A stretch of DNA of 64,000 bases, taken from the NCBI RefSeq assembly GCF_026262505.1, contig NC_067206.1, positions 18,001,319 through 18,065,318 on the forward strand, written 5' to 3'. Shown here one piece after another: positions 1 to 9,560 of the stretch. How positions within the stretch are numbered: the first letter of the stretch is position 1; the number at the start of each line of letters is the position of its first letter. The notes below the pieces were generated by a model. It was given only the letters and a program-made list of their open reading frames with translations. It searched no databases and had not been told where the DNA came from. A program made the position numbers and the translations under genes. This DNA is from Trichomonas vaginalis G3. Its lineage: Eukaryota > Parabasalia > Trichomonadida > Trichomonadidae.

Positions 1-240
1 AAATTGAGAGAGAGAACAAAAAATAGAGTTTTTAAAAAACTAAATGTTGAAATAGTTTGAGATATCAATAAAATTAACAGTGAAAAATATTAATCAGAAT
101 AAATACAAAATTGGGTATCTTATTGAAAAAATATGTGAAAAAGAGTGAAGATCAACCGGAATTTTATATTAATATAAAGGATATAAAAGAAATGTGAACG
201 TAAATAAATATAAATTAAAAGATATAATTAAAATTTTAAT

Positions 241-1046
241 AAAGTTGAATCAAAGACAACAATTGATAGACAATTGTTGTCTTTGTGTACAACATTCACT
301 TGAATTATAAACAATAACAAGTGTTTGTTGTTCACTGAGCAACTTTGAGAAGAATCATTTGTGATTCTTGTCAAAGTTGAATCAAAGACAACAATTGATA
401 GACAATTGTTGTCTTTGTGTACAACATTCACTTGAATTATAAACAATAACAAGTGTTTGTTGTTCACTGAGCAACTTTGAGAAGAATCATTTGTGATTCT
501 TGTCAAAGTTGAATCAAAGACAACAATTGATAGACAATTGTTGTCTTTGTGTACAACATTCACTTGAATTATAAACAATAACAAGTGTTTGTTGTTCACT
601 GAGCAACTTTGAGAAGAATCATTTGTGATTCTTGTCAAAGTTGAATCAAAGACAACAATTGATAGACAATTGTTGTCTTTGTGTACAACATTCACTTGAA
701 TTATAAACAATAACAAGTGTTTGTTGTTCACTGAGCAACTTTGAGAAGAATCATTTGTGATTCTTGTCAAAGTTGAATCAAAGACAACAATTGATAGACA
801 ATTGTTGTCTTTGTGTACAACATTCACTTGAATTATAAACAATAACAAGTGTTTGTTGTTCACTGAGCAACTTTGAGAAGAATCATTTGTGATTCTTGTC
901 AAAGTTGAATCAAAGACAACAATTGATAGACAATTGTTGTCTTTGTGTACAACATTCACTTGAATTATAAACAATAACAAGTGTTTGTTGTTCACTGAGC
1001 AACTTTGAGAAGAATCATTTGTGATTCTTGTCAAAGTTGAATCAAA
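241..1046. repeat. 132-bp tandem repeat, six copies plus a partial
   Basis: The same 132-bp unit recurs with starts at about 241, 373, 505, 637, 769 and 901, and ends in a partial unit near 1046. The copies look identical by eye. Because 132 is divisible by 3, a long open frame is created on the minus strand; I treat it as an artefact. Each unit holds successive inverted repeats: CAAAGACAACAATTG with CAATTGTTGTCTTTG around a 5-nt loop, and AAGAATCA with TGATTCTT inside a longer stem. About 1.4 copies occur in the opposite orientation at 31057-31236, at the outer end of the other arm of the giant inverted repeat. Confidence 0.95.
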
Positions 1047-1160
1047 TTTTTATTTATTTCATGTATTTCTTTTTTAATATCGATATTCCTATTATTATTC
1101 TACCGTTTATTAATAAAAATATTTCTTGCAAAACCTTAAAAATAAAATTTTGGATTCTTC
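1047..1160 (+). repeat. outer part of the left arm of the giant inverted repeat
   Basis: This stretch is the reverse complement of about 30937-31056. It is the outer piece of the left arm; the inner piece resumes at 26064. The two pieces are separated only by Polinton A. The last six bases, TTCTTC (1155-1160), are repeated at 26058-26063 and form the target-site duplication. Confidence 0.93.
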
Positions 1161-1321
1161 AAAAAAAAAAGGTAGTGGGGCTTCCAGGCACTTCGTGCCC
1201 TCTAGCCCTGAAGATGATTAGTATAAATGAAGTTTTTATTGGGAAGGCTTCCAGGCGCGTTGCGCCCTCTAGCCCTGAAGATGTTTAGTATAAATGAAGT
1301 TTTTATTCGGAAAATTGTTAG
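1161..1321 (+). repeat. left TIR of Polinton A, two tandem units
   Basis: Two tandem units of about 70-90 bp (about 1161-1230 and 1231-1321) share CCAGGC...TCTAGCCCTGAAGATG followed by TTAGTATAAATGAAG. Unit 2 matches the right TIR more closely. Each unit holds a small hairpin at the same place: GGCAC/GTGCC (1187-1199) and GGCGC/GCGCC (1254-1266). The short open frames across this region are not credible genes. Confidence 0.9.
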
Positions 1322-1437
1322 TCTTCTGGGTCGAAAACATTATATAATGTTTCACTTTTCACAAATTATATATGTTTTCATGCTTTGTCACTTTTCTGTC
1401 ACTTTTCGGGTAAAAACATTTTTATTATTATATATAA

Positions 1438-2256
1438 ATGAATTTTACAAAACCACCGTTACCGTTCTTTGGAAATAAGAGTAGATGTAAAGATATTATA
1501 TTGAGAGAACTTAAGAAACTACCGAATGGTCTAACATTTGTAGATTTGTTCGGTGGAAGTTTCTATATATCCCATTTATGTCATATAATATTCCCCGACT
1601 CAAAGATTATATGCAATGACTTCGACAACTATATGGACCGTCTCAAACATATTCCAGACACAAACAATATATTGAAAGAGTTAAAAGAAAAGATACCTAT
1701 AGGTAAGATGGAACGTATACCATTAGATAAGAAAAATATTGTGAGAGAGGTTTTGAAAAAAGCAGAATATATAGACTGGGATAGTATATCTGCTAGACTA
1801 TTATATAGTGGTTCTATAAGAGTTCATGACATTGAAACACTTATGTCAAAAGTTTTATATCTTAACTATACAAATGTTTTCAAAGAGGACATAGAAAAAT
1901 ATATTGAGGGTATAGAGTTTGTGAGATGTCATTGGACAGAGTTGTATGAAAAATATAAAGACAAGGAAAATGTTTTCTTTATAGTGGACCCGCCGTTCTA
2001 TAACACATGGGATTTTCAATACCAAGTAGACTGGACTTTGAGAGACTCTTTAGAAACTTTAGACGTTATACATAACCATCCATGCTTTTACTTTACATCC
2101 GATAAAAGTGGTTTGGAAACCGTTATGAGATGGTTAGAGGACATACATGACTATGAGTTTATATATGACAAGATAGAATATGAGAGAGGTCCTATAAACT
2201 GGAGAAAGTGTCACAATAAAGAAATTTTATTAGTAAGTAAATGTGGTTTGAAATAG
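1438..2256 (+). CDS. D12-class DNA N6-adenine methyltransferase (Dam-like), Polinton A
   Basis: A 272-residue protein of about usual Dam/D12 length. An N-terminal PFFGNKS segment (residues 9-15) matches the PFxxxGxK box that binds S-adenosylmethionine. FVDLFGGS (about 34-41) matches the FxGxG-type motif I, and DPPFYN (about 182) matches the catalytic DPPY-type motif IV. The family transfers methyl groups to adenine N6 in DNA, so the protein would mark element or host DNA. The ATG is preceded by the element's usual T-rich then TATAAATG context. Its last codons overlap a small membrane-protein ORF at 2241. The reading frame looks whole. Methylase genes are accessory rather than core in Polintons. 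Confidence 0.85.
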   Translation: MNFTKPPLPFFGNKSRCKDIILRELKKLPNGLTFVDLFGGSFYISHLCHIIFPDSKIICNDFDNYMDRLKHIPDTNNILKELKEKIPIGKMERIPLDKKNIVREVLKKAEYIDWDSISARLLYSGSIRVHDIETLMSKVLYLNYTNVFKEDIEKYIEGIEFVRCHWTELYEKYKDKENVFFIVDPPFYNTWDFQYQVDWTLRDSLETLDVIHNHPCFYFTSDKSGLETVMRWLEDIHDYEFIYDKIEYERGPINWRKCHNKEILLVSKCGLK

Positions 2257-2372
2257 GACTACTTGTTTTAGGTTTTTTCCATTGTGTCATTTATTTATTT
2301 GACGTGGCAGAAAAGTACAGAGAATATGAAGATGAACCAATGCCTGCAAATGTTCAGCATATGTACTCGTAA
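2241..2372 (+). CDS. small single-pass membrane protein, 43 aa (Polinton A)
   Basis: The ATG at 2241 overlaps the last 16 bases of the methylase gene in another frame. Residues about 5-20 (IGLLVLGFFHCVIYLF) form one hydrophobic segment, followed by a charged tail rich in Glu and Tyr. There is no recognised family. Overlap with the upstream stop and a clean stop before the next gene's promoter motif support it as a real short gene. Membrane-active short proteins are common in Polinton-like and viral genomes; a role in membranes is inference from hydrophobicity only. Confidence 0.5.
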   Translation: MWFEIGLLVLGFFHCVIYLFDVAEKYREYEDEPMPANVQHMYS

Positions 2373-2395
2373 GAGATATTTTTATCTAATATTAA

Positions 2396-2707
2396 ATGGA
2401 CGCACAGAACTTAGCGAATGCACAGCAACCTGGACAACCAAACCCAGAGAATATTCCAAATGAAGTTAGAATACAAACTGCAATGGCAAACTATGGTCAA
2501 GTGCCAACAGATGTACAAATGCAAACTGCCATGTCAAATGACGCTGCGTTAGGTTTGCCACCATGGTATGCAAATATGAGATGGAAAGAGTTTTATACAA
2601 ACCCTGAAGTGGGATATAAACAACTTTATGCAGATGACGCGAACACAGGAGTTGACCAGAATATGTTTTCTACCAGAGGAGAAACAGAATGTATGAGCTC
2701 CAGTTAA
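2396..2707 (+). CDS. unknown Gln/Asn/Pro-rich 103-aa protein (Polinton A)
   Basis: A short protein starting MDAQNLANAQQPGQ, with two related segments EVRIQTAMANYGQVP and DVQMQTAMSND (about residues 23-50) that look like an internal duplication. No domain is recognised. The start is set by the element's start-flush motif TTTTTATCTAATATTAAATG. It lies between the methylase cluster and an amphipathic virion-type peptide gene, which suggests a structural role, but that is only positional inference. Confidence 0.5.
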   Translation: MDAQNLANAQQPGQPNPENIPNEVRIQTAMANYGQVPTDVQMQTAMSNDAALGLPPWYANMRWKEFYTNPEVGYKQLYADDANTGVDQNMFSTRGETECMSSS

Positions 2708-2775
2708 AGAATGCTATGGAACTCAACAGGAAACGTAAGAGACTAGGTGGACATTAGATTTTTACATATAGTAAA

Positions 2776-3017
2776 ATGGGTTTCTTCAGTAGTATTGGAA
2801 ACTTCTTCAGAAGAGTTGGAAGAGGTATATGGAATGGAATAAAATCTGTCGGAAAAGGAATTTGGAACGGAGTCAAAAATATTGGTAAAGAGTAGGTCAG
2901 TTCGTTGGTATTATACCTAAAGACCCTGAACCAGAAGAGCAAGCTCCTGTTATACAACAGCCTGAACCTGCACCACAGTCTAGTTGGCAACCAAATCCAA
3001 CACCTCAACCGTATTAA
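2776..3017 (+). pseudogene. small amphipathic Gly/Trp-repeat peptide gene (virion-type), broken
   Basis: Starts MGFFSSIGNFFRRVG and contains a repeated 12-residue pattern built on GIWNGIKSVGK and GIWNGVKNIGK, giving a basic amphipathic helix. The rest of the region encodes a Pro/Gln/Glu-rich tail. Such peptides resemble the membrane-active or DNA-binding minor virion proteins of adenovirus-like particles; that link rests on composition only. Start-flush motif: TTTTTACATATAGTAAAATG. It does not look whole as one frame. A second gene of similar N-terminal style lies at 6190. Confidence 0.5.
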
Positions 3018-3092
3018 AAAATTATATTTTTACCGTTCGATAGTAGTTGTATATGAAACTAAGTTCTAAGTAAAACGCATGGTATAATGGAA

Positions 3093-3868
3093 TTATTCTT
3101 TTTCTTCCATCTGTAGTAAACCATACTTGAAAGTCTGAAATACTTCCACTCGGCGGTTCATATAACTTTGTAGGTTTTTCGTAAAAGTCATTTGCCAAGC
3201 ATAAAAAGAGTTTTGAGCGCCAGAAAATGAAGCATGAACAATAATAGCAGCTGGGTCGAAAACATCTTTAAATAAATATGGTTCATCTCTTGCATATCGA
3301 CTGTAAATATTTGCTAAAGGAAGTTTGACTTTCTGATTTAACATTCTTTGCAAATAATACCATGACATTGCAGTGAATTCTGTATATATTTGTTCGTCTT
3401 TATTTGGATTGTTTTCGTAGATTTGAAATGACACTTGTGAATTTTGTTTGTCATATACAATTCTCACATAAAGTGTGCTCTCGGTATTTGCATATTCATC
3501 AGCATATTTTGCATAACATGAATTTATTTTATCTTCTATATTTTTTAACGCAGTCTGTAGAGAAGATGAAAGGTCAACTTGTATTAGCTCAATTTCTTCC
3601 CACATTTTTCGTTTCCCTTCAGATATATAATCTATATGAAACCTTACAATAAATGGAAAACTTTTATCTTCTACAGACACAAATTTTATTCTACGAAAGC
3701 CAATAGCTTTTGTGACAGATGGGTCTCTTAACCATCTTAATGGGTAGTCAAAACGATAGCCTTCATGCTTTACGGTCTCTGTCTCAAACTTTTGACCGAC
3801 ATTAGTAAAAAGTTCATCTAATGGTTTAGTTGTAGCAACTCTTGAATTTTCTTTTCTATTGAAAGCAT
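3093..3868 (-). pseudogene. paralogue of the 286-aa gene at 9666, broken (Polinton A)
   Basis: The well-preserved C-terminal 195 residues match the protein at 9666-10526 along their length: both have a stretch ending in FDP followed by HASFS and NSF, and a motif like W..LQRMLNQ / WAQFLRLLNQ. No domain is recognised. The two paralogues lie on opposite strands of the same element, so one arose by duplication and inversion. The ATG at 3868 is exactly 18 bp from the tail-fibre ATG at 3887 on the other strand. A particle protein is possible, but no function is claimed. Confidence 0.6.
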
Positions 3869-3886
3869 ATTTTATCTAGAATAAAA
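3869..3886. promoter_or_regulatory. 18-bp bidirectional start-flush promoter
   Basis: The whole space between the divergent ATGs at 3868 (minus) and 3887 (plus) is ATTTTATCTAGAATAAAA. Read either way it gives a T-rich tract, about 8 nt, then an AAA-type tail and ATG. The same 18-bp spacing occurs at 6172-6189, 19226-19243 and 57721-57738. Confidence 0.65.
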
Positions 3887-5218
3887 ATGTCGAAAGATAT
3901 TGCTTCCATGAGAGAAATACAACACAACCGACAACTCATTATGCAAGCTCTAAATAAGAACACAACAAACTTTTCAAACTATTCTAAGATATCTGAGTCA
4001 TTGAAAGAAGGAAACTTAAAACTGACATTAAACCCAATGACAGATGAGTTTCTGTTTCAAGACAAGAAGAACAATACTGTCTGTATAAACCCAACAAAAG
4101 GAACTTTAAACGAGAAACCTATAAATGAACTTCTTTTGAAAGCAGATGTTGACAACAAAGCTGACAAAGAATATGTAGACGATGCAATAGCAAAAGAAGA
4201 AGAAAGAGCTAACAATGCTTATGCAACAAAAGAACATACTCATCCTGAACTAGCAGACAAAACATATGTTGACAATAAAATGTCAAGTGAAGTGACAAGA
4301 GCTGAAAACGAATATTCTAAAAAGACTCATATACATTATATTAACCAAATACCAAGTCTTAAGGAAACATTAGAGACAAAAGCAGATAAGACTCATACAC
4401 ATTCTATATCTGATATTACAAACTTACAAGAAACCTTAAACAGGAAAAGTGACGTTGGACATACACATACATCTTCTGAAATAACAGACTTAAACGTTAG
4501 CCTTGAAAAGAAAGCAGACAAGAACCATACACATACAAGTTTTACAACTGTTGCTATAGAAAGTATTGAAGGAACGGTTGAAGAAACTGGTGGGGATGCA
4601 TTATATTGTAAACCTCCTAACTTTCCACAAGGTTTAACATCGGATGACGACATAACGACGATGAGAAACATTAGATGTAAAGATGTTTATGTCATGAAGG
4701 ATGAACATAATATTAAATTCACTGCTCAAGATTTATATGACAAGAAAGCAGACAAAACAGAGCTTCAAACATTAAAGACAGAAATACTTCAAACATTATA
4801 TCCTATAGGCTCTATTTATACGTCAATGAACTCAACAAATCCAGAAACAGTTCTGGGTTTTGGAACTTGGACTCAAATAGTCGACAGGTTTTTGTATTGT
4901 GCAAACTCTTCAAAGGAAACAGGTGGAAGTAAAACGATTTCAGGTGAAAATTTACCTGCACACAGTCACTACATAGATTTAAGTACATCTCAAGCAGGTT
5001 GGCATAAGCATAAATTTTGGGATTGGTCAGCAATGAAAAAAGGTAAAGGATATGATGTTAAAGACGACGTTCAGTTTGCTATAAATTGTTTCTGGGGTAA
5101 CACTCAGGGAGATGGAAACCATACACATCGCGTTTCAGGATATACGCAAACAACGGGACAAAGTAAAGAATATATGCCACCTTACATGACAGTTTACGCA
5201 TGGTATAGAAATGCTTAG
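3887..5218 (+). CDS. phage-type tail-fibre / receptor-binding collar protein (Polinton A)
   Basis: A 443-residue protein that looks whole. The N-terminal 110 residues are polar. Residues about 110-225 carry repeats of the type KADKTHTHSISDIT, with recurring HTH triplets and SDIT/SEITDL segments, the look of triple-stranded phage tail fibres. The C-terminal part has YPIGSIYTSM, FGTWTQI, then GGSKTISGENLPAHSH and ends MPPYMTVYAWYRNA. This is the order seen in phage tail-collar and baseplate fibre tips, where His residues often bind metal. The likely role is attachment of a particle to a host surface. It has the element's own start motif. A tail fibre in a capsid-coding eukaryotic element points to transfer from a bacteriophage or bacterial source. 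Confidence 0.85.
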   Translation: MSKDIASMREIQHNRQLIMQALNKNTTNFSNYSKISESLKEGNLKLTLNPMTDEFLFQDKKNNTVCINPTKGTLNEKPINELLLKADVDNKADKEYVDDAIAKEEERANNAYATKEHTHPELADKTYVDNKMSSEVTRAENEYSKKTHIHYINQIPSLKETLETKADKTHTHSISDITNLQETLNRKSDVGHTHTSSEITDLNVSLEKKADKNHTHTSFTTVAIESIEGTVEETGGDALYCKPPNFPQGLTSDDDITTMRNIRCKDVYVMKDEHNIKFTAQDLYDKKADKTELQTLKTEILQTLYPIGSIYTSMNSTNPETVLGFGTWTQIVDRFLYCANSSKETGGSKTISGENLPAHSHYIDLSTSQAGWHKHKFWDWSAMKKGKGYDVKDDVQFAINCFWGNTQGDGNHTHRVSGYTQTTGQSKEYMPPYMTVYAWYRNA

Positions 5219-6171
5219 TCGTCATTTTCAACTTCTTTAGCATATTCGTCAGGAGTTGTCTTATATTTGTTAGGAACTGTCTTTGAAAGTATACCACCTT
5301 GAACTTTGACAAGTTTGAAACGAGGTCTGACAATAGTAGTTTTATCTTCTGCTTGCAGTGTGTACATTTTGCCATGTTTGCCTAAAACTTCATAATATTC
5401 TCTTGTATACTTTCTTCTATTTTTACGAACACGAATGTGAGTACCTGTCGGGTTCCCATTGTTGTCATAGTCAATAGTATTTTCATATGGGTCGCGTTTA
5501 GGTATTTCTATTTTTACTTTGTCACCTTCTGAAGTTTGAAGCCCGGCATTCTTTCTTGTTTGTCTCTTTTGACTAAATTATTAAATATATAGTCTTTCTC
5601 TAAGTCAGGGTTGTTTTCATTTCTTCGGGGGAGTGGTTTCCCAAACCTTTTTGTTTACGGTTATTGTAAATATTTAAAACTTGTCTCATCTTTGCCATGG
5701 AGAAGTGTCTATACTTGTCGTCATATGACATTTCATTTGCTTCACCACCTTGTGGTTGGTTTAAGTCTCTTAACATTTTTATACAACCGTCAATGACACC
5801 AAGAGCAGAATGGTTTTGGTCGACAATGAAATATTGGTTTACATTTTTGAACGCAGATAGTTTTTTACATCATCTGATTTGAAAGAACTTTCACAGTCAG
5901 ATGTCAGTTTTGTTGGATGGTATTTGTCAACGAATATTGTCAAAGCAGTTTTCACATCTAAAATATTTTTGGACCATAATGGTATGGCTTCACAGTATCT
6001 TGTGTTTTGACCAACAAATATTAACCAGTATGGTGGTCCATCTTCTCTATACCTCGGAATGTTTTCCAAGATATCCATAAACCAAGCATTTGGTGTTGAA
6101 CTAAAGATTTTTATCATGAGTGCTTTCTTTGTTGCCTTAGAAACATAGGGGTCCTTGTTTGGATTCGTCAT
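5219..6171 (-). pseudogene. rve-type (retroviral-like) integrase of Polinton A, broken
   Basis: From the ATG at 6171, the first part shows the integrase core: WFMDIL with the first catalytic Asp, then YWLIFVGQNTRYCEAIPL, then LTSDCESSF with the second Asp. Further along the minus strand are a segment like HSALGVIDGCIKMLRDL, a segment like LNIYNNRKQKGLG, and a basic C-terminal region with RKNRRKYTREYYEV. These match the catalytic core and the C-terminal DNA-binding part of Polinton integrases, which join element ends to target DNA and give 6-bp duplications. The gene is broken in several places. It starts exactly 18 bp from the divergent gene at 6190. Confidence 0.8.
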
Positions 6172-6189
6172 TTTTTTAACCCATAAGAA
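6172..6189. promoter_or_regulatory. 18-bp bidirectional promoter between integrase and small peptide gene
   Basis: The spacer between the integrase ATG (6171, minus) and the ATG at 6190 (plus) is TTTTTTAACCCATAAGAA, exactly 18 bp. It must contain everything immediately upstream of both starts. Confidence 0.6.
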
Positions 6190-6592
6190 ATGGGTTTATT
6201 TGGCGCATTAGCAGGAGTTGCATCCAGATTTTTGCCCGCATGGGAACAATAGCCAGAGGTGTATTGGAGTTGGAAGGAAGATTTTGAGTACATTAGGTAT
6301 ACTGAAAGAGAAAGCACAACCTATTATACAAACTGTACAGAAAGGTTGGGATGTAGCACGAGATGCAACAAATCTTATTCCAAATCCTGAAACAAGAGGA
6401 AAAGTATCAAGGATGGATGGACAATGTAGGAAGACACAGCAGGAAACTATCTATAACAAAGCAAATGACTACTATAACCAAGCAGGACACTATATGGACC
6501 AAGGTGAAAGATTCTTTAACAGAGGATATAACCATGCACAACAGTGGGTAAACAATAACCAACCGCAACCACCTCAAACTTGGGGAATGTAA
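6190..6592 (+). pseudogene. small virion-type peptide gene with a Tyr/Asn/Gln-rich tail, broken
   Basis: Starts MGLFGALAGVASRFLP, a short hydrophobic amphipathic opening similar in style to the gene at 2776. It is followed by coding sequence with VQKGWDVARDATNLIPNPETR and a tail rich in Tyr, Asn, Gln and Gly that ends PQTWGM. No family is recognised. Composition suggests a minor particle protein with a membrane-active N-terminus; this is inference. The start is defined by the 18-bp divergent promoter. It is not whole as a single frame. Confidence 0.45.
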
Positions 6593-6611
6593 AATTTTTT
6601 ACTGAGATGAA

Positions 6612-6752
6612 ATGAACAATACAGCATTGAGACAAATGGGGTTCAAGATGGATTTTTCGGCTTCCAGCAGTTACACCACGTGTTTGTCAAGTTCTTCCTA
6701 TACCTCAGGAAGTTTTATAGACCGACTTAAAAAACCTAAACAACCAGTTTGA
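6612..6752 (+). CDS. 46-aa Ser-rich small protein (Polinton A)
   Basis: ATG at 6612 directly after the start motif TTTTTACTGAGATGAAATG; the next gene at 6787 has the identical motif. The product begins MNNTALRQMGF, is rich in Ser, Thr and Tyr in the middle, and ends with a basic LKKPKQPV tail. No family is recognised. The repeated promoter motif is the main support that it is expressed. Confidence 0.45.
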   Translation: MNNTALRQMGFKMDFSASSSYTTCLSSSSYTSGSFIDRLKKPKQPV

Positions 6753-6786
6753 AAACAAACCAAACTAAAATTTTTACTGAGATGAA

Positions 6787-7370
6787 ATGACCGAAGAAGT
6801 TGAAAACGGTAGATTGACACCCACAAACAAAAATTCAGAACATTGTCAAAACCTGTCAAAGAACTTACCGATGAAGAGAAAAATTCAATAATAGAAAGTG
6901 CCAGGTCTGGAAATACAAACCCTAACTATAAAGTCACTTTTCATAGAAATGGAACGGCTAGTATCTCAAAAAAGAAACAGACTCTCACAAATAAAATATT
7001 GAAGTCTGAAGGAGCTTTCGAGACAACAGATGGAAAAGTTTACTTCACTGACCAACAGTTCATTATAGAACATCTCATTGACTTAGAGTCGAAATATTCT
7101 AAACTTTACAACAAACACAAAAAGTTGAAAGGAAAACAAAAACAAATGGCATATGATATTTATGAAGATGTTGACAACACAACTGTTCCTGCAAGTGAAG
7201 TAAAGTCAGAGAAACCGAAAAGTGACGAAAAACCGATAGAAGAAGAAAAACCAAAAACTGAAGAAAAACCAAAACCAAAGTTTAGTTTCCAAACTAAACC
7301 AAGTCAACCTTCATTAGCTGGTATGGGTTGGCGTCAAAGACTTATGGCAGCAGGCGGTTATGTAAAGTAA
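6787..7370 (+). pseudogene. Lys/Glu/Pro-rich protein gene, broken (Polinton A)
   Basis: ATG at 6787 with the start motif TTTTTACTGAGATGAAATG. The coding content includes a globular-looking part (NPNYKVTFHRNGTASISKKK), a helical part with LIDLESKYSKLYNKHKKLKG, a long Lys/Glu/Pro-rich linker of repeated EKPK type, and a C-terminal GMGWRQRLMAAGGYVK. The linker resembles disordered tails of virion or DNA-binding proteins. No family is recognised. It is not whole. Confidence 0.45.
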
Positions 7371-7399
7371 AGAAAAAAACATTTTTTATTTTTATAAAA

Positions 7400-9515
7400 A
7401 TGCCCCCATATAGAATGGATAGAAAGTCTGCTAGAATAAAAGCAGAGTTACAAAGATATGGTTGGAGAGTTTCGAAGAATTTTAAATATAGGAAGGGAAG
7501 ACCCATAAAAGTCTATGACAAATTGTCTGGTCTTCGCTACGAAATGGATTTGGAAACAGCACATGCCAATTATCCAAACAGACTAGAGAGGTTAGAAGAA
7601 GAACGTCTTATGGACATGCCTTTCGATGTTAGTGAACCTCAAGTTGAAGGACACGACGGCTTTGCCAGATTCTACTGGAAACATGACGAACAATTGCATC
7701 CTTTGAGAAGGAAAAAAGGTAGTGCAGAGGATGGTCATGCTCCCATGGAAAGAACAAGATATGCATATGAAAAGTATCGTGAAGTTAGAAGTCAAATTAC
7801 ATCTGGTCGAACCTTTACAGTAAACTTTGACGAAGGAAAGAACAAAGAAGGCTTCATGGGAGTACTTGCTGCATTCAAGACGGAAATCAGAAAGGACACA
7901 ATCTCAGATTGACCATAACAGATTTGGATGGTCACATTTACTATGCACATGGCAATGAACAAACAGCCGCAAAACTTCTTGACGCTTTCAAGACTACAAA
8001 GAGAGAACAAATGGTTGACTCCGACTCAGACATTTTGAATGCAATTGAAGGAATTGCAAGTGTCAAGTTCGAATGGTACCAACCTAACCCTCAAGCAGTC
8101 AGACAACATGCTGATACTTCCCGTTCATAAATAAGTCTGACATTGACTTGACAAGGTATGGAATTTACAATTCAATTGAAACAATTGTCAACGAACCTTG
8201 TATTCTTACATGTCTCAGGAACTCTGGTCTTGTTACAGATGAGAAGATGAAGTATCTTGAGTCATGTGTGAAGACAAGGTACATTCTCAGAGGTCAATTG
8301 GCAAAATTGCACCCAAATGTCAATATCCGAGTCAACATACCTACAGCTAAAGGTTCTTCACATGACGACTATGTTGTTGAGTTCAATTTACCATGGTTGA
8401 AGATTGTAATTGTCCACAACCACTTCATGTTGAACGAAAGTCTTACAAACCCATTGTTCGGAAAAGGCAAGTGCAACATTGTCAGAGCTGTAAACATTCT
8501 TTTCGAGAAAGGTTTGTTGGAACCAATTCCAGATGACAAGCTGACAGAAACTTTTGTACCAAAAGACGAAACAAACTTTTCACTGTTAGCAAGACCAAAA
8601 GTTGTTCCAGACAAAGTTCTAGTACAAAAGAAGTACACAATTCCACAAGGGGTTGGATTGTTCGGATGAACCAGAAGAACTTCCAATGAGGTTGCAAGGA
8701 TGCTATAACAACTTCCATTGAGACATCCAATTGACGTCAAATTGTATTGGAGAGCATCTGAGTTAGGTCAGAAGGTTTTATATGAAACAGGTTGCTTCGA
8801 CGATGTTTATGAGATAACAGGAGAAGTTTCTCAGAAGATAAGAGACTCACTTGAATTTCCACAAACTGGACCAATTGGTTGCGACAAGTTCGACTCAAAC
8901 GAAAAGATATACTATGTCGACCTTAACGCTGCATACATGAGGTTTGTCCAATATATTCCGACTGGAATTCCAAACGAAGATGGTGAGTTCCCGGGAAGGA
9001 ACTATACAGTTGGAAAAGTCATACAACAACTGTATGATATTAGGAAAGCTTCAAACCCCAAACTTGCAATGACACTCAAATTGCTTATGAATTCGACATG
9101 GGGATATTCCATTAAGAAACCTCAAGAGATGAAGAGTAAACATTATGAGAAGGTCGACAACTTTGTTGAAAGGTTTTCTCCTTTTGTTTTGAAGTACGAA
9201 TTCACTCAAGGTCAAAGTGGCTTAGTAACCACATTAAAACCTATTGTCGAACATTGGTCTTACCCTCAGTTCGCAAAAGCAGTACTTGACAACTACAACA
9301 AATTCTTCTCCGAAGTCAAATCCAAAGTCAAGGTTTACTATGAGAACATTGACGCACTCATAGGATACAACAAACTCATTGAAATGGGTTTAGTCGGTGA
9401 AAAGATGGGCTGTTTTAAGCTAGATAAGGTATTTTCCGAAGTTCATGTAATATCGAAAAGGAAATATTGGGGCATACTTGAAGACGGCACAGAAATAAAA
9501 CATTGCATGAAATAA
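7400..9515 (+). pseudogene. polB: protein-primed-type family B DNA polymerase (PolB), broken
   Basis: The ATG at 7400 follows TTTTTATTTTTATAAAAATG. The N-terminal part is basic (RYGWRVSKNFKYRKGRP). Near the end are polymerase motifs in order: YYVDLNAAYM (motif A type, about 8920), KLLMNSTWGYSIKK (motif B, KxxxNSxYG type, about 9080) and VYYENIDAL (motif C position, about 9340). Polinton PolB replicates the element using a protein primer. The region is broken into several pieces and is shorter than usual for the family. No Polinton B copy lies in this window. Confidence 0.8.
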
Positions 9516-9560
9516 AAAATTTATTTTAAAAAAAGTGACATTTTTTTAATTTTATTTGAA

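Noticed and set aside
228-1034. 268-residue minus-strand open frame of repeated 44-residue units
   Set aside because: It exists only because the 132-bp repeat is a multiple of three and lacks stops in one frame. The DNA is built from hairpins and has no promoter or codon signal.
241-1046. CRISPR-like array
   Set aside because: The units are contiguous and identical with no unique spacers, in eukaryotic DNA; these are tandem repeats.
1161-1321. Small GC-rich hairpins in the TIR as tRNA or other RNA genes
   Set aside because: Stems are only 5 bp with 3-nt loops and no tRNA features. They are better explained as terminal-repeat structure.
3887-5218. Interpretation of the region as an inserted bacteriophage genome
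   Set aside because: Only the fibre gene is phage-like. It has the Polinton start motif and is embedded among Polinton genes, so a single gene transfer is the simpler reading.
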